Shown: positions 23,901-37,505 of the stretch, piece after piece
How positions within the stretch are numbered: the first letter of the stretch is position 1
How the letters are laid out: each line of letters opens with the position of its first letter
Assembly: GCF_910592395.1 (NCBI RefSeq)
Contig: NC_088314.1
Coordinates: 20,044,070-20,108,069 of the forward strand
Length of the DNA: 64,000 bases
Reading direction: 5' to 3'
DNA from: Lineus longissimus
Lineage: Eukaryota; Nemertea; Pilidiophora; Heteronemertea; Lineidae
Notes under the pieces: generated by a model
Databases searched by the model: none
What the model was told of the DNA's origin: nothing
What the model saw: only the letters and a program-made list of their open reading frames with translations
Program-made: the position numbers and the translations under genes

Positions 23901-26321
23901 TCCATGGATGAACGTTGTTTTCATGAAGCACGCTGAAAAAGAGAATAAACATGGCTTTAGTACAGTAATTACACAACCCAATGTGACGAAATTTGACATG
24001 TATATGTTTTCATATTCAAGTGTCGATTCTTTGTGTTGATCTCGTCCCCAACTTTAAAACGACATGCGATATGTACTCTGTTCCTTCCTATTTATGCAGG
24101 CATTTTTAGGTTTAATTTTTCTGTGCATGTGAGAGACTGAAGAGTCCCGGCCGAGGGCAGAGACTTTTAGCATCGGGCTTGGGAGCCAGAGGGTTAAAGT
24201 CGAAAGTCGATTTGTTAAATTGTTGAACTGTTCTCTCGTATTTCCCTGATGCTATCCCTTTTGTCATAGGTTCTCGTTTGCTGGAAAGTGCGGAATGCGA
24301 CTCTATTGTACTTTTGCAGAGCGCTGAGTTCAGCGACCTCGAAAAAGTATTCGGACTATCCTCAATGACGCCTACACTTAAAAACGCTCCAATGTTTTGA
24401 ATGCCAGGCCAGTCACAACACAAAAAAAAGATAAATAAGCGATTTGAATGAAGAACATGTACATGTAAATGGTATGGAGCAATTAGTGAAATATCATAAA
24501 TGATTGGGTGTAATTATATGCTTTCAACTCCCCTTATCGTAGCTCTGTCTAAAGACATGTAGATTTGTGCAGAAAATGTACTCATTATTCTGGTAAATAT
24601 GGGTTGGAATGGTATTTATGGAGTGTTAGTGAGCTCAAATGCAATCATAGGAAAAAAGGAAAATGTCAACATTGAAATCATGTTGGTGGTTTAGTTTTCA
24701 TGACATTCAAAAATCATGAAATGAGAAGGTGCAAAACGTTTCTTTCCGTAGATTCTGGTAAATACTGTTTTGTTGATTTAACTGTTGAATTGAGCAGCAC
24801 GCAAATGCCTTTCAGTGAGTGCTCTGGGTAGCCAAAGTGTAACTGATATCCAAAGTGACCCAGTTGCTGGCAGATTATAGCCTCGGTTTAGTATACCTGG
24901 TTAGCATAAACTTGGCCGCCCACTGACATAGATTCATGCATAATACGTCCTAGTTTACCTATATTAGGAATGTCAACAATAATAGTGCCATGCATGGAAA
25001 GTGGACCCTTCCTTTTGTTTATCCCCCCCCCCCCCCCCCCCCCCCCCCGAGGCTTGCATTTCTAGACTTCTTCGTTTTCTAGTGTACCTCTCATCTCCAT
25101 TATTTGTCTGATCGGTAGTTGCTTTTAGTGACTGGTCATCAGAATTATCCCCTTTGGCTTTAGACAATTTCACTGAATCAAGAATATCCAAATATCCAAA
25201 CAATTATTTCATTTCATATTCCTTTTTTGGTCGAAAAATATAAATCAAAGTAAGGGTCACTGAATGAATATAGGCCTACACATGTGAAACATTAATAATC
25301 CAAAAGAAGTAAGAATATAATCCACCAAAGGAACAACAAAACAAGTTTAACCTGTTCAGAAGAACTGATATAACCAGGAAAGATGGAACAAAATTGACAA
25401 GGCAGGAAGCACTTGATCTTCACCACCACGTGTTTCATCATGGTTACTAGGCCAATATGCTAATGAGCGGCTGATAATGAGCTGGACAAGCAACATCAAA
25501 AATGTGATAGCCACTTCGTTGATGACCAGAAAGGGTGTAAATTGTACTCATTCACTACAGAAAGACATGGTCAACACCATGGAATTGACCTTCTGCACTT
25601 GAAGTATCAGAAACAAAATCTATCCCTATTACAAGATCAAAGGAATATGCCGCCTTGCAAACAAGCAGCCTGCTGAGTTTGAGAGATTATAGCAGACAAG
25701 TGTATAAACAAATTAACCCAAATGTGTGTAATTAATCAAGCAGAAAGGTCACTGTACCAGGCTGTATCATGATACCATACAAAAGTTGACCACCAAGAAT
25801 GTTATTGACAGTTTAGTTGAGGGGGAGGGGGCTGTGCTGGGTGGACTCCAGCCACTCTCAAGTCTCACACATCAAGGGGTGTGCATATTCATTGAAAAAA
25901 GTGGTTGAATTCCACAGCCAAGATGTCAATCAAAGGTCTGCCATCAATGGTCTCTTGTTTTAGACATAGAAACTTTTTCTATCCCAATTAGAAGTTGGGG
26001 GTGGGGTGTGTGTTGGACAGTACTCACAATGAAATGCATTTTATGCTCTCAAAAGTGCTTAAATGGAATACATGTTGCATTAGGATTGTAGTGTGGTATG
26101 TATTTAACAATATAAAGCATGTTTATTAAGGTAAAAAAAGATTTGGGCTGTGTCAGAGTCATTTCAAATAATGACCCCAGCTATCAATGTACTATCTGAG
26201 ATCATAGTGCATTGAAACTGGAATGCACTAGATAGTACACAAACTAGGTCAATCCAGAACGAGGCTGACTTTGGCCTATTTTGTATAAGTTTTGACCCAG
26301 GTTGTACACTGTTTTAGCACC
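21000..26321. other. No confident gene; scattered simple repeats
   Basis: Minus-strand frames at 21306-21494 and 21537-21881 adjoin the ADAMTS-like segment but have no recognised domain. TTTCATTTCTATTTCATT-type tracts occur in both orientations around 21010-21050 and 21290-21335. A C26 tract is at 25023-25048. The rest is AT-rich DNA with chance ORFs. Confidence 0.4.
25023..25048. repeat. Poly-C tract, 26 bp
   Basis: Uninterrupted C run; the longest homopolymer in the window. Length may be unreliable in assembly. Confidence 0.95.
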
Positions 26322-26540
26322 TCACCTACCTTCGAGGAGGGTTGGGTACTGAAGGTGCCACTGTGACAAAGCTTGGCGGTCATAAAACCTGTTGAAGGTT
26401 AGACCCTCAATTCTCACTTCCGTGACGTAGCACCTATCCTGCCATCGAGGGCTTGGGGTACTGAAGGTGTCATTGTGACAAAGCCTAGCGATCATAACAC
26501 CAAACTTATGGTCTGTTAAAGGATAGATCCTCACCTCCAT
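26322..26540. repeat. Tandem duplication, two units of about 110 bp
   Basis: Both units run CACCTA(C/T)C..., CGAGG, TTGGG(G)TACTGAAGGTG, ACTGTGACAAAGC or ATTGTGACAAAGC, GGTCATAA or GATCATAA, then GTTNAAGG and TAGA(C)CCTCA. About 75-80 percent alike by eye. One minus frame stays open across both units. Confidence 0.7.
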
Positions 26541-26593
26541 CACGAGTCAAAAAGCTGGTAATATTAATATGCATGAAAACACTTTTCTTGTCT

Positions 26594-26611
26594 GGGGGGG
26601 GGGGGGGGGGG
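26594..26611. repeat. Poly-G tract, 18 bp
   Basis: Uninterrupted G run. Confidence 0.95.
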
Positions 26612-26639
26612 TACCTCTAACTACATCCTTAAGGTAGGA

Positions 26640-29060
26640 AATTGACAAGGTGCAGGTGTTATAGGTTTAGTCATCACTAAATGCCTTTCAGTGGCAACCT
26701 GTCTGTCCTACATTGAGTTCAAGATCACAGAGGTGGAGCTCATCTCAACTATACCTGACCAGTTTTCCCTGTACATTTTGTATACATCATTTCACTGTTC
26801 TTTACCAACTTTTGTATGACATAGAACTTTAGGATTAATACAGTGAAACGTAGCGCTGTTATCCAAGCTGGCTGGAACGAGATCAGTCATTATCATCAGA
26901 AAAAGCTGTGACAACAACTTGTTTATCATTTTTGATCTTGCATTGTCATGATAATAAAATAATTCTTCAACCTTTAAATGTGTCGCTTCTAAAACCATAG
27001 ATAGTGAGTAAATGAATATCATTTTAAAAATTGAGTGTCGGGAGGCAGATTTGGATGTGGTTGTCAATTTAGCTAAGCCTAGGCACTGTTTATTGAAGTT
27101 AAGTGATTTATCAATAAGTCACAGTCCAGTTGTAAGTCATTTTGTATAAAAAAACCATTGAATCTGATACCCACCTTGTTGCTTTAAAGTAAAATATAGA
27201 CCTTCCATGTGTAAACTGGCAGGGGTCCGAACTGATAAAAGTCATAAAACTGATCGACTGATGAATGAAATTGATAATATTGGAGTTTCAGGTGCTTTTG
27301 TTCTCAAGGTTATCAAACTCGTCCAAGGAGTGATTTATTAGTCTGCTTTATCATGTATCACCATCTTCCAATAAAGTGGGGGAGGGGGACACATGGTCCC
27401 TCCCCCCCCCTCCCCACCCTGGTATCCAAGCCAGCTTTCTGAGTTAGCTAAGATACCTTATTATCTAAAGCTGGGTAATTACCTTCAGGGGAGGTGCAAC
27501 ACCTGCCGTTTTTGGTCAGACTTTACATTGGGTGAACTTTGTACACAGAATTTGATATTTGGAAAGAACCAGGTCATATGGCCTAGAGGCATGCCTGTGG
27601 CTTTCTCATGGCGTGTGCCCATGTTGTTCATTCTCACAACCTTCCCATTCATAAATACCACCCAGAAAATGACTCTAATTTATCACTCTATCGCAATCAG
27701 CAGCGGAAATGGTGTTCTGAGAATGATAATGACCATAATTACATAGAGTGACCATGTTATCAATTAAGTAGGCCTATGGATGTGGGGGCAGTGTGTGGGG
27801 GAGGTAAATATTGGCCTTAACCCTTTCCTGCGGAGTGTTTGTTGTTAAAATTTACTGGTGTTGCTGATACTTGTTTAGTGTGAGCAGAACTACGCAGATA
27901 ACACAGGCCAAAAAGGCTTGAGGCAACATCTCAGTGCTGGCTAGAACAGCTTCATTGGGGAGCTTATGACCTGCTCACTATTTCATATGCTCCATCAAAT
28001 CATCTTGACCACTTGGTTTTCCAAGGTATTCGATTACACTGACGCTCATAAAATATGCATCATTTCCAAGAAATGTCTTTATGACAATGTCGGTCAGTGT
28101 CTGAAGAGTTTGAATCATTTTCACGGCGAGTCCTTTAAACCTCGGACTCAATCAACTGGTCCTCAGTGATGTCAAGTGCTAGCAACGTAAATATTGGAGA
28201 AAATTAGGCTGGGTAATGAGTGCGTCTGGATTGCGGGGACATTTCCTGTCGGGCGTAAATGAGACAAGTTTCCTTATTATCGCAGCACAACACCATTCTC
28301 TGATTTTTACTTCCACTAAAAGTGCTGAACAGAGATACCAACTTTCACATCACAATGATCAACCCCGGTTTGCTGACGTTACATCACATCATGTCATGTC
28401 GCATCAAGATTTCGATAGTTTTCCTTCTTTGGTGGAAACCATCACTAATTGCATTCAAGTTTTAAATTCAAAATTTCAATTTTCAATCTGACCAGGAAAT
28501 GCATGGCAGACTATCGAATATAGTACATATCAACTTATGAAGCACTAGACCAGGCATTATATTTTGTGGTAAGTAAGGCGCCATCAGCTGTTGTACATGA
28601 ATGTACTTTTGCCAACTGGGTCAACTAACGAACCTTGGTCATAAAATATTGAATAAATGATATCAGGGCCATAATGACAACAGCTGAATTATGCCAACAG
28701 GTTGCCTTTTTGAGCCATCTGTTGTCCAGGGCTGTCCAGCCTCGAACTTATTAGAGATAGGCATGCTAACAAGGTCCCCATTCAAAGCAAAAAAGGTATG
28801 TACACGATTTTCCCCATGCAGAAGTAATCACAATGGCTACTTTTGCAGTTGTTCAGAGAAATGAAAGGCACGACAGCTAATTACATAATCAACCATCACC
28901 CCTTCCATTTGATTAACTGCAAATGTGACAGGCACTATTAGTTTAATGTATGAATGATATCACGTGAATGAAATAATTTTGTGTTTGGATGGGAACTGTG
29001 TCTATTGCCAACAAACTATTCCCCAGTATCTAGTGTCAGACATGTCATATCAACCTGAAT
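26640..29060. other. No gene recognised
   Basis: AT-rich DNA. Low-complexity G/C runs sit at about 27376-27420. ORFs at 27393-27746 and 28216-28491 (plus) show no recognised domain or splice context. Confidence 0.45.
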
Positions 29061-29240
29061 GCTTCAACTTATTTCCATATTATAAGCTTACATAATACTT
29101 ATTTCTGCATACAAAGTACTTTAATCACTTTAATTCATTTCCGTATACAACTAATTTTATATGCTCTATCGCTTTCAGCCTACAAAAAAAACGTGAACTC
29201 ATTTCCATGTGAAGAATTTTGAATTCATTCCGAGTGTTAC
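29060..29240. repeat. Degenerate tandem repeat around AATTCATTTCCATATACAA
   Basis: Five loosely similar blocks contain TTATTTCCATATTA, TTATTTCTGCATACAA, TTCATTTCCGTATACAA, CTCATTTCCATGTGAA and ATTCATTCCGAGTG at about 35-bp spacing. Confidence 0.45.
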
Positions 29241-31941
29241 AGAAGCCAACTTTATAACTCCTTAGTTCCTTTGGCTAGTCACAATGGCCAATTGTTCATG
29301 ACAGCTCGTTATCGAATGACCTTAGCATCAGTCCACTCATCAGCTAAAGTAGCAAGAGAATAGCTGAAGTGATAGCCGTCTAGACGAAGTGGTAGCTGCT
29401 CGTCTAACACTTAGACAGATTGACCCAAGATTTGTACATAGATATAAACAAGAAGCTATAGTCTTTCAGCAACTTGAACATGGAACTGGCCATAAATGTC
29501 AGTCATGTCACACGGTACTGGTGGCCTGGTCAACTTGGGTTGGTATTGGCTTTGATTGCTTTTGGTCAGACAGTTTGAGTGTGTTATGGGAGATATTAAC
29601 CTTATTTTATTGCCTATCATCCACCTTTCTTGGTGTGCTGTCTGGTTGTCATTGATGCCCTTGAGGAAGGTCTCCAGATATGTTGCTCGGACACTAACAA
29701 TGATGTTTCTGCATTGTTCTTGGGTGTATCTGATAATGCAGGCCTGCAGCTAACTTTTTGGTGATGGCATCTTTTGTCCTCCGTCACTCCAAAAGACAGC
29801 CAAAATCAGTATGAAAAAGACATTTTTATCGACCCTTGGTAAGGATAAGAAAATGAATATGTATTGATATGATATAAAGGTACAGCAGAACCTCTCTAGA
29901 GTAGAAGATTCTACTCTCTTTGAGTGTAAACCTGTCAACCTCTGGTTTCATCTCCGCTGCAGACAATAACCTTCTTATCACTCCTACACCGCCGTTGGAA
30001 TTACGTATCACAAAAGCAATTTTTCCAAGCCTAAGCTTGGTAAATGTCAGAGTTACATCTTTCCTTTTATACTCCCCCTGTTTGTGCTTCTCTTTAAAGC
30101 CTAAAGGCTTTCTTTTGATAGCGCTGCCTTAACAATGAACTGATGGAACGCCAGAGAGAAAAAGGTCCTTTAGAGTATTCAACTCAAAGGCCTAGTGATG
30201 CAGTGAATTCTGGTTGTGGTGGGAATTCAATTTGATTCTTTGTTCCCTTTGCTGGCTGCATTTTGTAGGCGAAATTGACGCACTATGCTGTATATATATA
30301 AAAAGTTTAACTCACGTTTTATTTTTGCACTTTCAAATGCTAACTTAAAAGCACAACACTTTCAACTGAAATGCATTACCAATTGCATTTTGGCTAGTGA
30401 TACAATTGTTAGTCGACCACCAATTGAAAATGAGCAAATTTGCCACCATCTAGCTTTGCAAACATCACACCATCCCGTCCTGACCCAAATGAGTCCTCTG
30501 TGCAGCGATCATCTCTGTGTGGATTGATTATATTATTAATTATATATATTTCTTGATGACTTTGAATCTAACTGGATGCCAGTGGACGCTGTTTATGCCA
30601 AAAAGACTGTTCTTCTTGACCTCTGTTACATTCAGTGGTTTTCGCCAGACAGTAAATTTGTCTCGTCTTAGAACATAACAGAACATTCCCGCTGCGCATT
30701 TGTGAAGAATGCCCTCATAAATCGTCTACTATGTATATTACCAAGATTAAATTATTCGAAAATGAGTCCCCAGATCATTTGGCCCGGGAGTGTGGCGCAT
30801 TTTTTCTACGCTCTGTCTGTTGAAGCCGAGGAGTCTGCAATAGGATTAGAAACAATTGGCAGACGGCCCACTATCTATTGGGTCCCGCGAGGACCATATT
30901 AGTCCGCTTCGTATTGCAATACTGAGCGCTGTTCTTGTGTTATTCATGATTGCGCTACAGACACAGGAACTCTGCTAAAAGGACACTGTGGTGGCCAGAC
31001 ATTAGATTTGGTTTACATACAATTCATGTTGTCACGTGAACCATGAAGAAAATAAGTGCCAAGAGTGGGTTACATAACTTTTGACCCTTGTGTCATTTCG
31101 GGGTTTTTTTCAAGGCCATGTCAATTAACAAACAAGCTCGTGACAGTTTGTGACACATGAACTAAACTATATTTGTCAGTCTCAAAGGTGTCCCAGTAGA
31201 GAGGTTTTACTGTATGTCATACATATATGAATGTTCTATAAAATGAATAACTTATCCAAAAGTGGTGCTGAATGTGGTAGCAATGACTTAAAATCGATTC
31301 TTGCAATCGCCAGCGATAAGGTTTCATGAAAATCCTCTTGAAATGAACACTTTCATATTTAAGCATGAGGGCACTTGACAGTTTAAGTGTTCTCAAGGGT
31401 TTACTGCCGATGCAGAGTGTCTGTTGAAAATTGTGAGGACAAATGATGAGGACAGTTTGTAGGTGGACACTATTTAACCATAGACATGATGCAGTTACAG
31501 TTACAGTTTAGTGACCCCACCCTGACAATTTCAAAAGTTGATATACTAATTGGGTTGTGACAGTAGCAGAGACATTACCTCTTAGAGAGCAAGAATGGAT
31601 CAATGAGCATTAGGAGAGGGACGAGTCTACCTGAACTATGGAAAGGTTAAGAGAGAAGGAGACCACTCCAGGCAAGGGTGCGAATTGCGCTTTTGGGTTG
31701 ACAGAAAACTTATCGCCTCCGAGATAAGAAGTGGCTGTTTGACCAAGAAAGGACTGTGGATTTCACTCGAGCTGGTGGAGGGAAGAGGCCCTGCGTATCA
31801 ACGATTGCTGTGTCTCCTCTGATGATACTAAACAAACAGCAAGAAAATAAACAAGAAAATGTTCTATAACTGACAATATCAACGTTTGCAAATGGATTTG
31901 GTCGCTTGAAAGTAGCAATGCACCCAAACTGCCATCATCAG
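29241..31941. other. No gene recognised
   Basis: AT-rich DNA with chance ORFs (88 codons at 29389-29655). No exon with two good splice sites was seen. Confidence 0.45.
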
Positions 31942-31959
31942 CCCCCCCCCCCCCCCCCC
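31942..31959. repeat. Poly-C tract, 18 bp
   Basis: Uninterrupted C run just before an older tandem triplication. Confidence 0.95.
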
Positions 31960-31978
31960 GTCTATTCCCATGTCAATA

Positions 31979-32360
31979 ACCATCCAGACAGATCAAATCA
32001 CCACTGACCATTTCCCCACCGAGTACCAAGCACTTATGCTAATGTGTTCTAGGCCATACCAACATACTGACTGTTGTGTTTAATCACCCTCCAACCTCCT
32101 GATATGATAAGACCCTTTCCTGCTGCACTCTCTAGTAGCCACCCAGACAAATTGACCGCTAAGATATTTGTGCCAAAGTAGTCAGCACTTATGATGATGA
32201 TCTGTCCCCGCCTCGCCATGGTGTCTGATAATCGTCTGTCTCTCCGCCATCGGCTCCAGCTCCTTCACGCCGCAATCTCCAATCACAGCCCAGAGAAATC
32301 AAATCACCGCCAAGCCATTTCCCGCCAAGGTAGCTGAAGAGTGACGCTAATCTGTCCCTG
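31979..32360. repeat. Old tandem triplication, about 150-bp units
   Basis: Three blocks share (C)CCAGACAGATCAAATCACC, CCATTTCCC(A/G)CC, AGTAGTCAGCACTTATG or AGTACCAAGCACTTATG, and CTAATCTGTCCC. They begin near 31981, 32141 and 32288. Divergence is high, with the third copy closest to the first in its opening. Confidence 0.55.
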
Positions 32361-33845
32361 GTAGCCTCACATTCTACAGGTATTGATTTTCGTTTTCTAT
32401 CCCGGCGCTGATTTTAGCCATCTATTCCCGTGCACCCAGACGGTGTATCAATCAGAATCCATACCGCTCGGCTGTGACCTTCCTCGACCGTCTCATCTCT
32501 GATCGGTGCTTTGTTGAAATTGACAGGCGCCGAGTCAGCGATCCTGGGTACGGGTGACTTTCGTGAACTACTTAATGGGGCAGAAATGTAACGTATATTG
32601 TAGTTAAGGTATAAAATCCTCATAGACCGAGGCAAGGGGATCAAGGGTCGTGCACCCTTTTGGGGAAAATCTGTGAATTTGACTGTTGAAATCTCCAAAG
32701 CACCAATTGTGGTTACACTGGATAGGAGTTGGAATGACTTAATGGGAACCACTTTAAGTGCAGGCATGCAGGAGTGATTTGTGATGAATTGCACCCGATT
32801 TCATAGATGAAAGGTTAAATCCTGATGTGTGTCGCTGATTCTGGTAGGCAGCCATTTTGAGTGCAAAGGTCAGGTCGATCATACAACAACTGTCATAGGG
32901 GTTGGTGCTTACGAGCTTTCAAATGACCGTTGTCACTAGATTTAAACAGTTCATAAAAATTGGAGAAAGATTTTGCATTCCGTGCTTGGCATTAGATGTT
33001 TTTGTCAGTCCTTAAAATGTTGCTGTGATGTAAAAAAGGGTTATTCAATTATTTTCATGTTAACTTTACCCATACGTTATTGTATTACACTCATATAATC
33101 TAGTGCTATTTCTGTTCTTGTTGACTTGGCACAGATTTTATCTGAGCGATTGTCAAATTGGCATTTCAGCTCATGTTCGCTGTCTAGGAATGGAGTAGCG
33201 AAGGAATACAAATGGGAAAATTATCCCTTGACAAGCCGGGGATGGCGGGCTACAATAGGCTATGTAGCAGCCGACGTTGCAGTTCATTTCTTCTAAAAGG
33301 GTATGCCCATCGTATTCACTGGGGGCTCAGGAACATATAAATGCAGTTACACATGCATGCAAATTTGCTGAAACTTGGTATTCATAGAATTTATGCGGTA
33401 TCTTACTACAGCAGACACCTCACCCTGTCCTCAGACCAGAGGCACCTCTGACACTCAACTTTGACCTGAAGCCTAAGATGATTAGAGATAGTTTTTACTG
33501 TACACCCACGACCATGATGTGACAAGCCATTGTGACATTTCCCTAAGGTGTGGCTTTGAGATGATGATAAAGTTCGAAGAGTTCATCTGCTTAAGTCCAT
33601 ACGATATCCAGCTGCCTGACTTATCTGTCCTTTTTTTATACTGTCCACCCACGCTCCATCTGTGACCACGAGACATTGTTGCTTTCCAGGCCCGTGGCTT
33701 ATTTTAGGATTCAATAAGTGCCTAGAAGAGTTCTAATGCTTTTTTTACGAGACAGTCTCATTGATTTGTGTGGTGGTCTTCTGATGCTGATGAAAATGGG
33801 GCGAGGTGACCAGTGTTGCAAAACTTTCACTAACAAACCACCTAT
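32361..33845. other. No gene recognised
   Basis: A 126-codon minus ORF at 32414-32794 is the second longest in the window, but it has no recognisable domain and its length is compatible with chance. Confidence 0.4.
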
Positions 33846-33859
33846 TTTGTGAACATTAA

Positions 33860-34060
33860 ATGAGCCTCATACCGTGCGATAGGGCCTGGGTTCGGTCTCA
33901 GGGAGCACCTAGGATTGTATTTCTACATTAATTGGCTTGGCTTTCAAGGAACTCAAATTCCTGGCTCTGCACAGTCCTTTGAATGAGACTTAAAACAGAG
34001 ATTCATTGTATCTGGTATCTATGTCAGGGCAGGCAAAAGACCTCACCAAGTCAGAAACAT
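33860..34060 (+). repeat. tRNA-derived SINE-like fragment
   Basis: GGGTTCGGTCTC (33888-33899) resembles a pol III B box inside a tRNA T-arm-like context (CCTGGGTTCGGTCTCAGGG). About 75 bp on, CAGTCCTTTGAATGAGACTT resembles the conserved 3' part of several invertebrate tRNA-SINEs. The A box is not clear and ends are undefined. Confidence 0.4.
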
Positions 34061-36130
34061 GAGTAGATTGTGTGGACTCCACCTCTTACTGAAGATTGAG
34101 TCACTTGGCCAATAAACCAAATTGGTACCTAACCGTAGTCGCACGTAAAACGCTGAACCTGCCTTCGAGTGAGTAAAAATACTCCCTGGAGTATAACACC
34201 TTTAAGTGCAGATTGAAATCCGAAGGAGAAAAATTTGAAAAATTGTCAAGGCAGATGACTACTCAGACTGTCTGGATAGGGATTGAGGAGGCGAGGCTTT
34301 GGCAGCCATCCCACTCGCTATTAGCCGCTATGAATGACAATGAGACCAGCAAAAGTACACCAACCATTTTCACACGGTTTCGGGCCAGGGTGATCTTTCA
34401 GTGTGCATTGCGTCTAGTATTTTTAGTGGTCGCCATGGTAGAGAATCTCGGAAGATGTAATTGATCTTTTGCGATGAATTGCCGGTGGGTTTTACGACAC
34501 TCTTATCTATTTCCATTTTGGCAAACGTTCAGGAATAAAATTCAAATTTCCAGACGAATGAAAAATAAGACGTATCATATATTGCAGCTGTTGCCTTGGG
34601 TCCTCATGATGAAATAACCTGTTTGAATATCATAACCGGAGGAAGTCAGAAAAAATCTACCTGATAATGTGCCATCTTGTGTCGGGGTATTTACATATTC
34701 TGTTACCAATGGAATATTGCTCATTGTTTTATTCATACGGGATCTCAAATGTCCATATTTGGTCAACGGCTCTGTCCTGTCTTCATAGATCATCCATAAA
34801 CACATTTTGCTGCAATAAGTGATTATCTTGGCCAGACGTATTCATAATCTACTTCTTCCCTTCAAGCAACCAAATACTATTCTGCGTTACAACTCATGAA
34901 ATATGGAATATTGCTTCTGAATGTGATTCTCTAAGTTGTCAGTTATCTCCGGGCCCTTGTAGTGTGTGTGGTTCATCCATTAATCCATGGATGTCAGGGC
35001 CCCATGTCTTGATTATAATAGAATAGATATATATACATCTCTGTCTGTGAGGTTAAAGCTCTTTATAGACCAATCTTCTGTCATTCCACCCAAACGTCTC
35101 TCTTAATAGAGGTAACTAAGAGTACCAAAGTGCCTCTAAATGAGTAACTGAAATTGCTGGGCCCTGCAATTATCATTGCATGTGAAAAATCGCGTGTTTG
35201 CGGTGGTCGTTGAAAGTTAGTGTGACAAGAATCAGTGATTACAGCAACCTGTTCACCGCAGATGAGAAATCTGTTTGTTGCACATTGCAGCAATTGTAGT
35301 TACATGTCACAGTGACAAAAATCACTTGTGTGCATGGCACCAATAGATGACATCTATTTTGGCGAACTGCCAATACTTTTCATCAAGGCTATCATAACTT
35401 CACCTCCTCATTTCTTACAATCTTTCAAAACAGCGAAAACCACCCAGAAAAAATGCCTGGTCCAATATTGTTTGACGTTATAGGTCTAATTGACTATGTA
35501 ATTTATAAATATCATCCCTACCATAAAAAATGAATGAATTGAGAAAGGCCTTATAATTCACCTCCGGGGATGATAATATCTGATGGCGCAAATCCAATTG
35601 TTGGTTAACTGCTTTGTTTTCTATTTTTGGCGAAGACATTTAGAAACTTTGCCTCCATTAGGCCTATCTGGAGTATTTCTGAATTGCAAATAATGGTCTT
35701 CCTGATAGCTGTAGGGTGAGATGAATAAAGAGCGGTTTGGATGAGCTGCCGGCACTTGTTGAAATGAATGAGACTTGAATCTAGTGAGAAACGTCTTGAG
35801 ATACTGCTACAGGTGACACTAATTGTCAGGGTTAGTTCCTTTGTGCACCAGCAGAAATGTACACTAAACTAAATTGTCCACATACAGTTGATAGAGATTG
35901 TATTTTCTGATTTGTCCAATCAGAACTGCCCTTTGTACAAAACCTTGGTACTTTTAATCCACCGATAATCTGCTTTTGACACATTCATACCAACCCAAGA
36001 TAATATGGTTGTCTCACCAAAACCTCTATGGTCAAAACGAGGCTAATACATAATCCAATTTGAAGAAAATAAAACATTGTAACCAAAATGTTTGAGAATA
36101 TCTGTCTGGTTAGGACTGATTGACTGTTGG
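34061..36130. other. No gene recognised
   Basis: AT-rich DNA. The minus ORF at 34575-34805 follows TTATTGCAG but has no donor and no recognised motif. ATATATAC runs occur near 35025. Confidence 0.4.
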
Positions 36131-36131
36131 T

Positions 36132-36185
36132 GGCTTACTGGTTAGCTCATGGGACGTCGTTCTGTCGCGAAGATTGGTTGCTTTT
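36132..36185 (+). repeat. tRNA-like (A box) SINE remnant
   Basis: TGGCTTACTGGTTAGCTCAT matches a pol III A box and D-arm. The expected B box is degraded (GATTGGTTGC). Probably an old SINE head. Confidence 0.3.
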
Positions 36186-37482
36186 ACAAATATTCAGAAA
36201 GACACAACTTGGTTGCTAACAACGACAATAGAAACAGTATCAGGAACAGAACACATATATTGACTGTGAAAAAGAAAATCCATGAAAACAATATCAAGAC
36301 CAAATTCAACGTTTTGACAGTAACTTGACATATTACTTCAGCACTGCTTCAGTTCATTGCCTTGGTTATCCTATCGCAACCAGAGATCCTCTCATGTGTA
36401 AATATCGCTTGCAATGACAGAAAACATGCAGAATACTCCATTACTGTAACCTAACCTCATGCGACCTTGACCTTGGCCTGCTAAGGTAAACCATCTGGGA
36501 CGTATCGATCTGGTCACCTGACACTTTTCTCCGACTGTTGACACATCAAACTCTCCACTTTGCTAATTTGGGATTCATTTCTGATTTGTAGTGTTGGTTC
36601 CAACTTGAGTTAACCTAAACTTGGTGTGCACTTTCCATATTATGTTATGAATGGATGAAGTAGAATGTCCAACCATCTTGAGGTTTTTGATTTCAGATTA
36701 AATTTGCCAATAAATGATAGGAGAACAGATGTATGGCACTGCACATACATAACCTTCAGACCAGCTTGATGTGAACTGAACCAGCTGCATGCGCACGGGC
36801 ACTTATAATTTGAATTTGAATTCTAAAGAGACATTTCAACAACCCATTTGTGTACCTGGATATATAAGTTTGATACATGCACTGTTTCATCACACTTGTT
36901 TGTGAAGTTACTGGATAACAACAGCATATGTATTTCTTATCTCACACAGGCAACATGTCAACAAACTTCACAAGTAGACTTTGCCTTTAAGGAGATTTGA
37001 GGAAAATCCAACCATCTGGTAAAGCTGCATTTGTATGCATGAGTCAGTTCGGTATTTTAATGGAAATCGAAGATCAACACTACAATTCAAACGAGTTAAT
37101 ATTTGATTTTTTGAGTGTGCCAAGGGCGTTTGCTCTGACTCGGTGAATTGGTGCCACGGGAATTGCGTTTAATAGGTTAGCGGATCAACGATTCTGGGCG
37201 TTATTGCTTCCATGTTGAATGGTAAGAGACATTTAAGTATTGAAACTTGAGTTTAAGGTCACATGAGGAGATTTCTGAACTGAGCAATGGATGATTTGTG
37301 TTTCTGAAATATGGATGTTAACGACCACAACAATGATTTGACTACCACTGGCATAAAATTGGCACTGGCGGTATATCCTCCTTTTTTCAGTGCTAACTCT
37401 TTCCCAAAGTGATTCAAAATGTTTTAAGTCCGATAACAGTCTGTCGATGCATAAGTTCTGATGGGTGTTTTTTTATTTGCAG
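36186..37482. other. No gene recognised
   Basis: AT-rich DNA with TTTCAG acceptor-like strings (36694, 37386) but no matching exon. Confidence 0.4.
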
Positions 37483-37505
37483 GAACTGTATGTGTCATCC
37501 ATGAG
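37483..37505 (+). CDS. Candidate 23-nt microexon
   Basis: A T-rich tract ending TTTTTTTATTTGCAG is followed by 23 nt and a near-perfect donor ATGAG|GTAAGTA. The frames that stay open read ELYVSSM(R) or TVCVIHE. Microexons with such strong sites occur in animal neuronal genes. With no flanking exon identified, the coding claim rests on splice signals only. Confidence 0.2.

Noticed and set aside
26322-26543. 73-codon minus ORF over the duplicated unit
   Set aside because: The frame is a by-product of a two-unit tandem duplication, with no recognised protein.
32414-32794. 126-codon minus ORF as a gene
   Set aside because: No recognisable domain or splice support; a few frames of this length are expected by chance in 64 kb.
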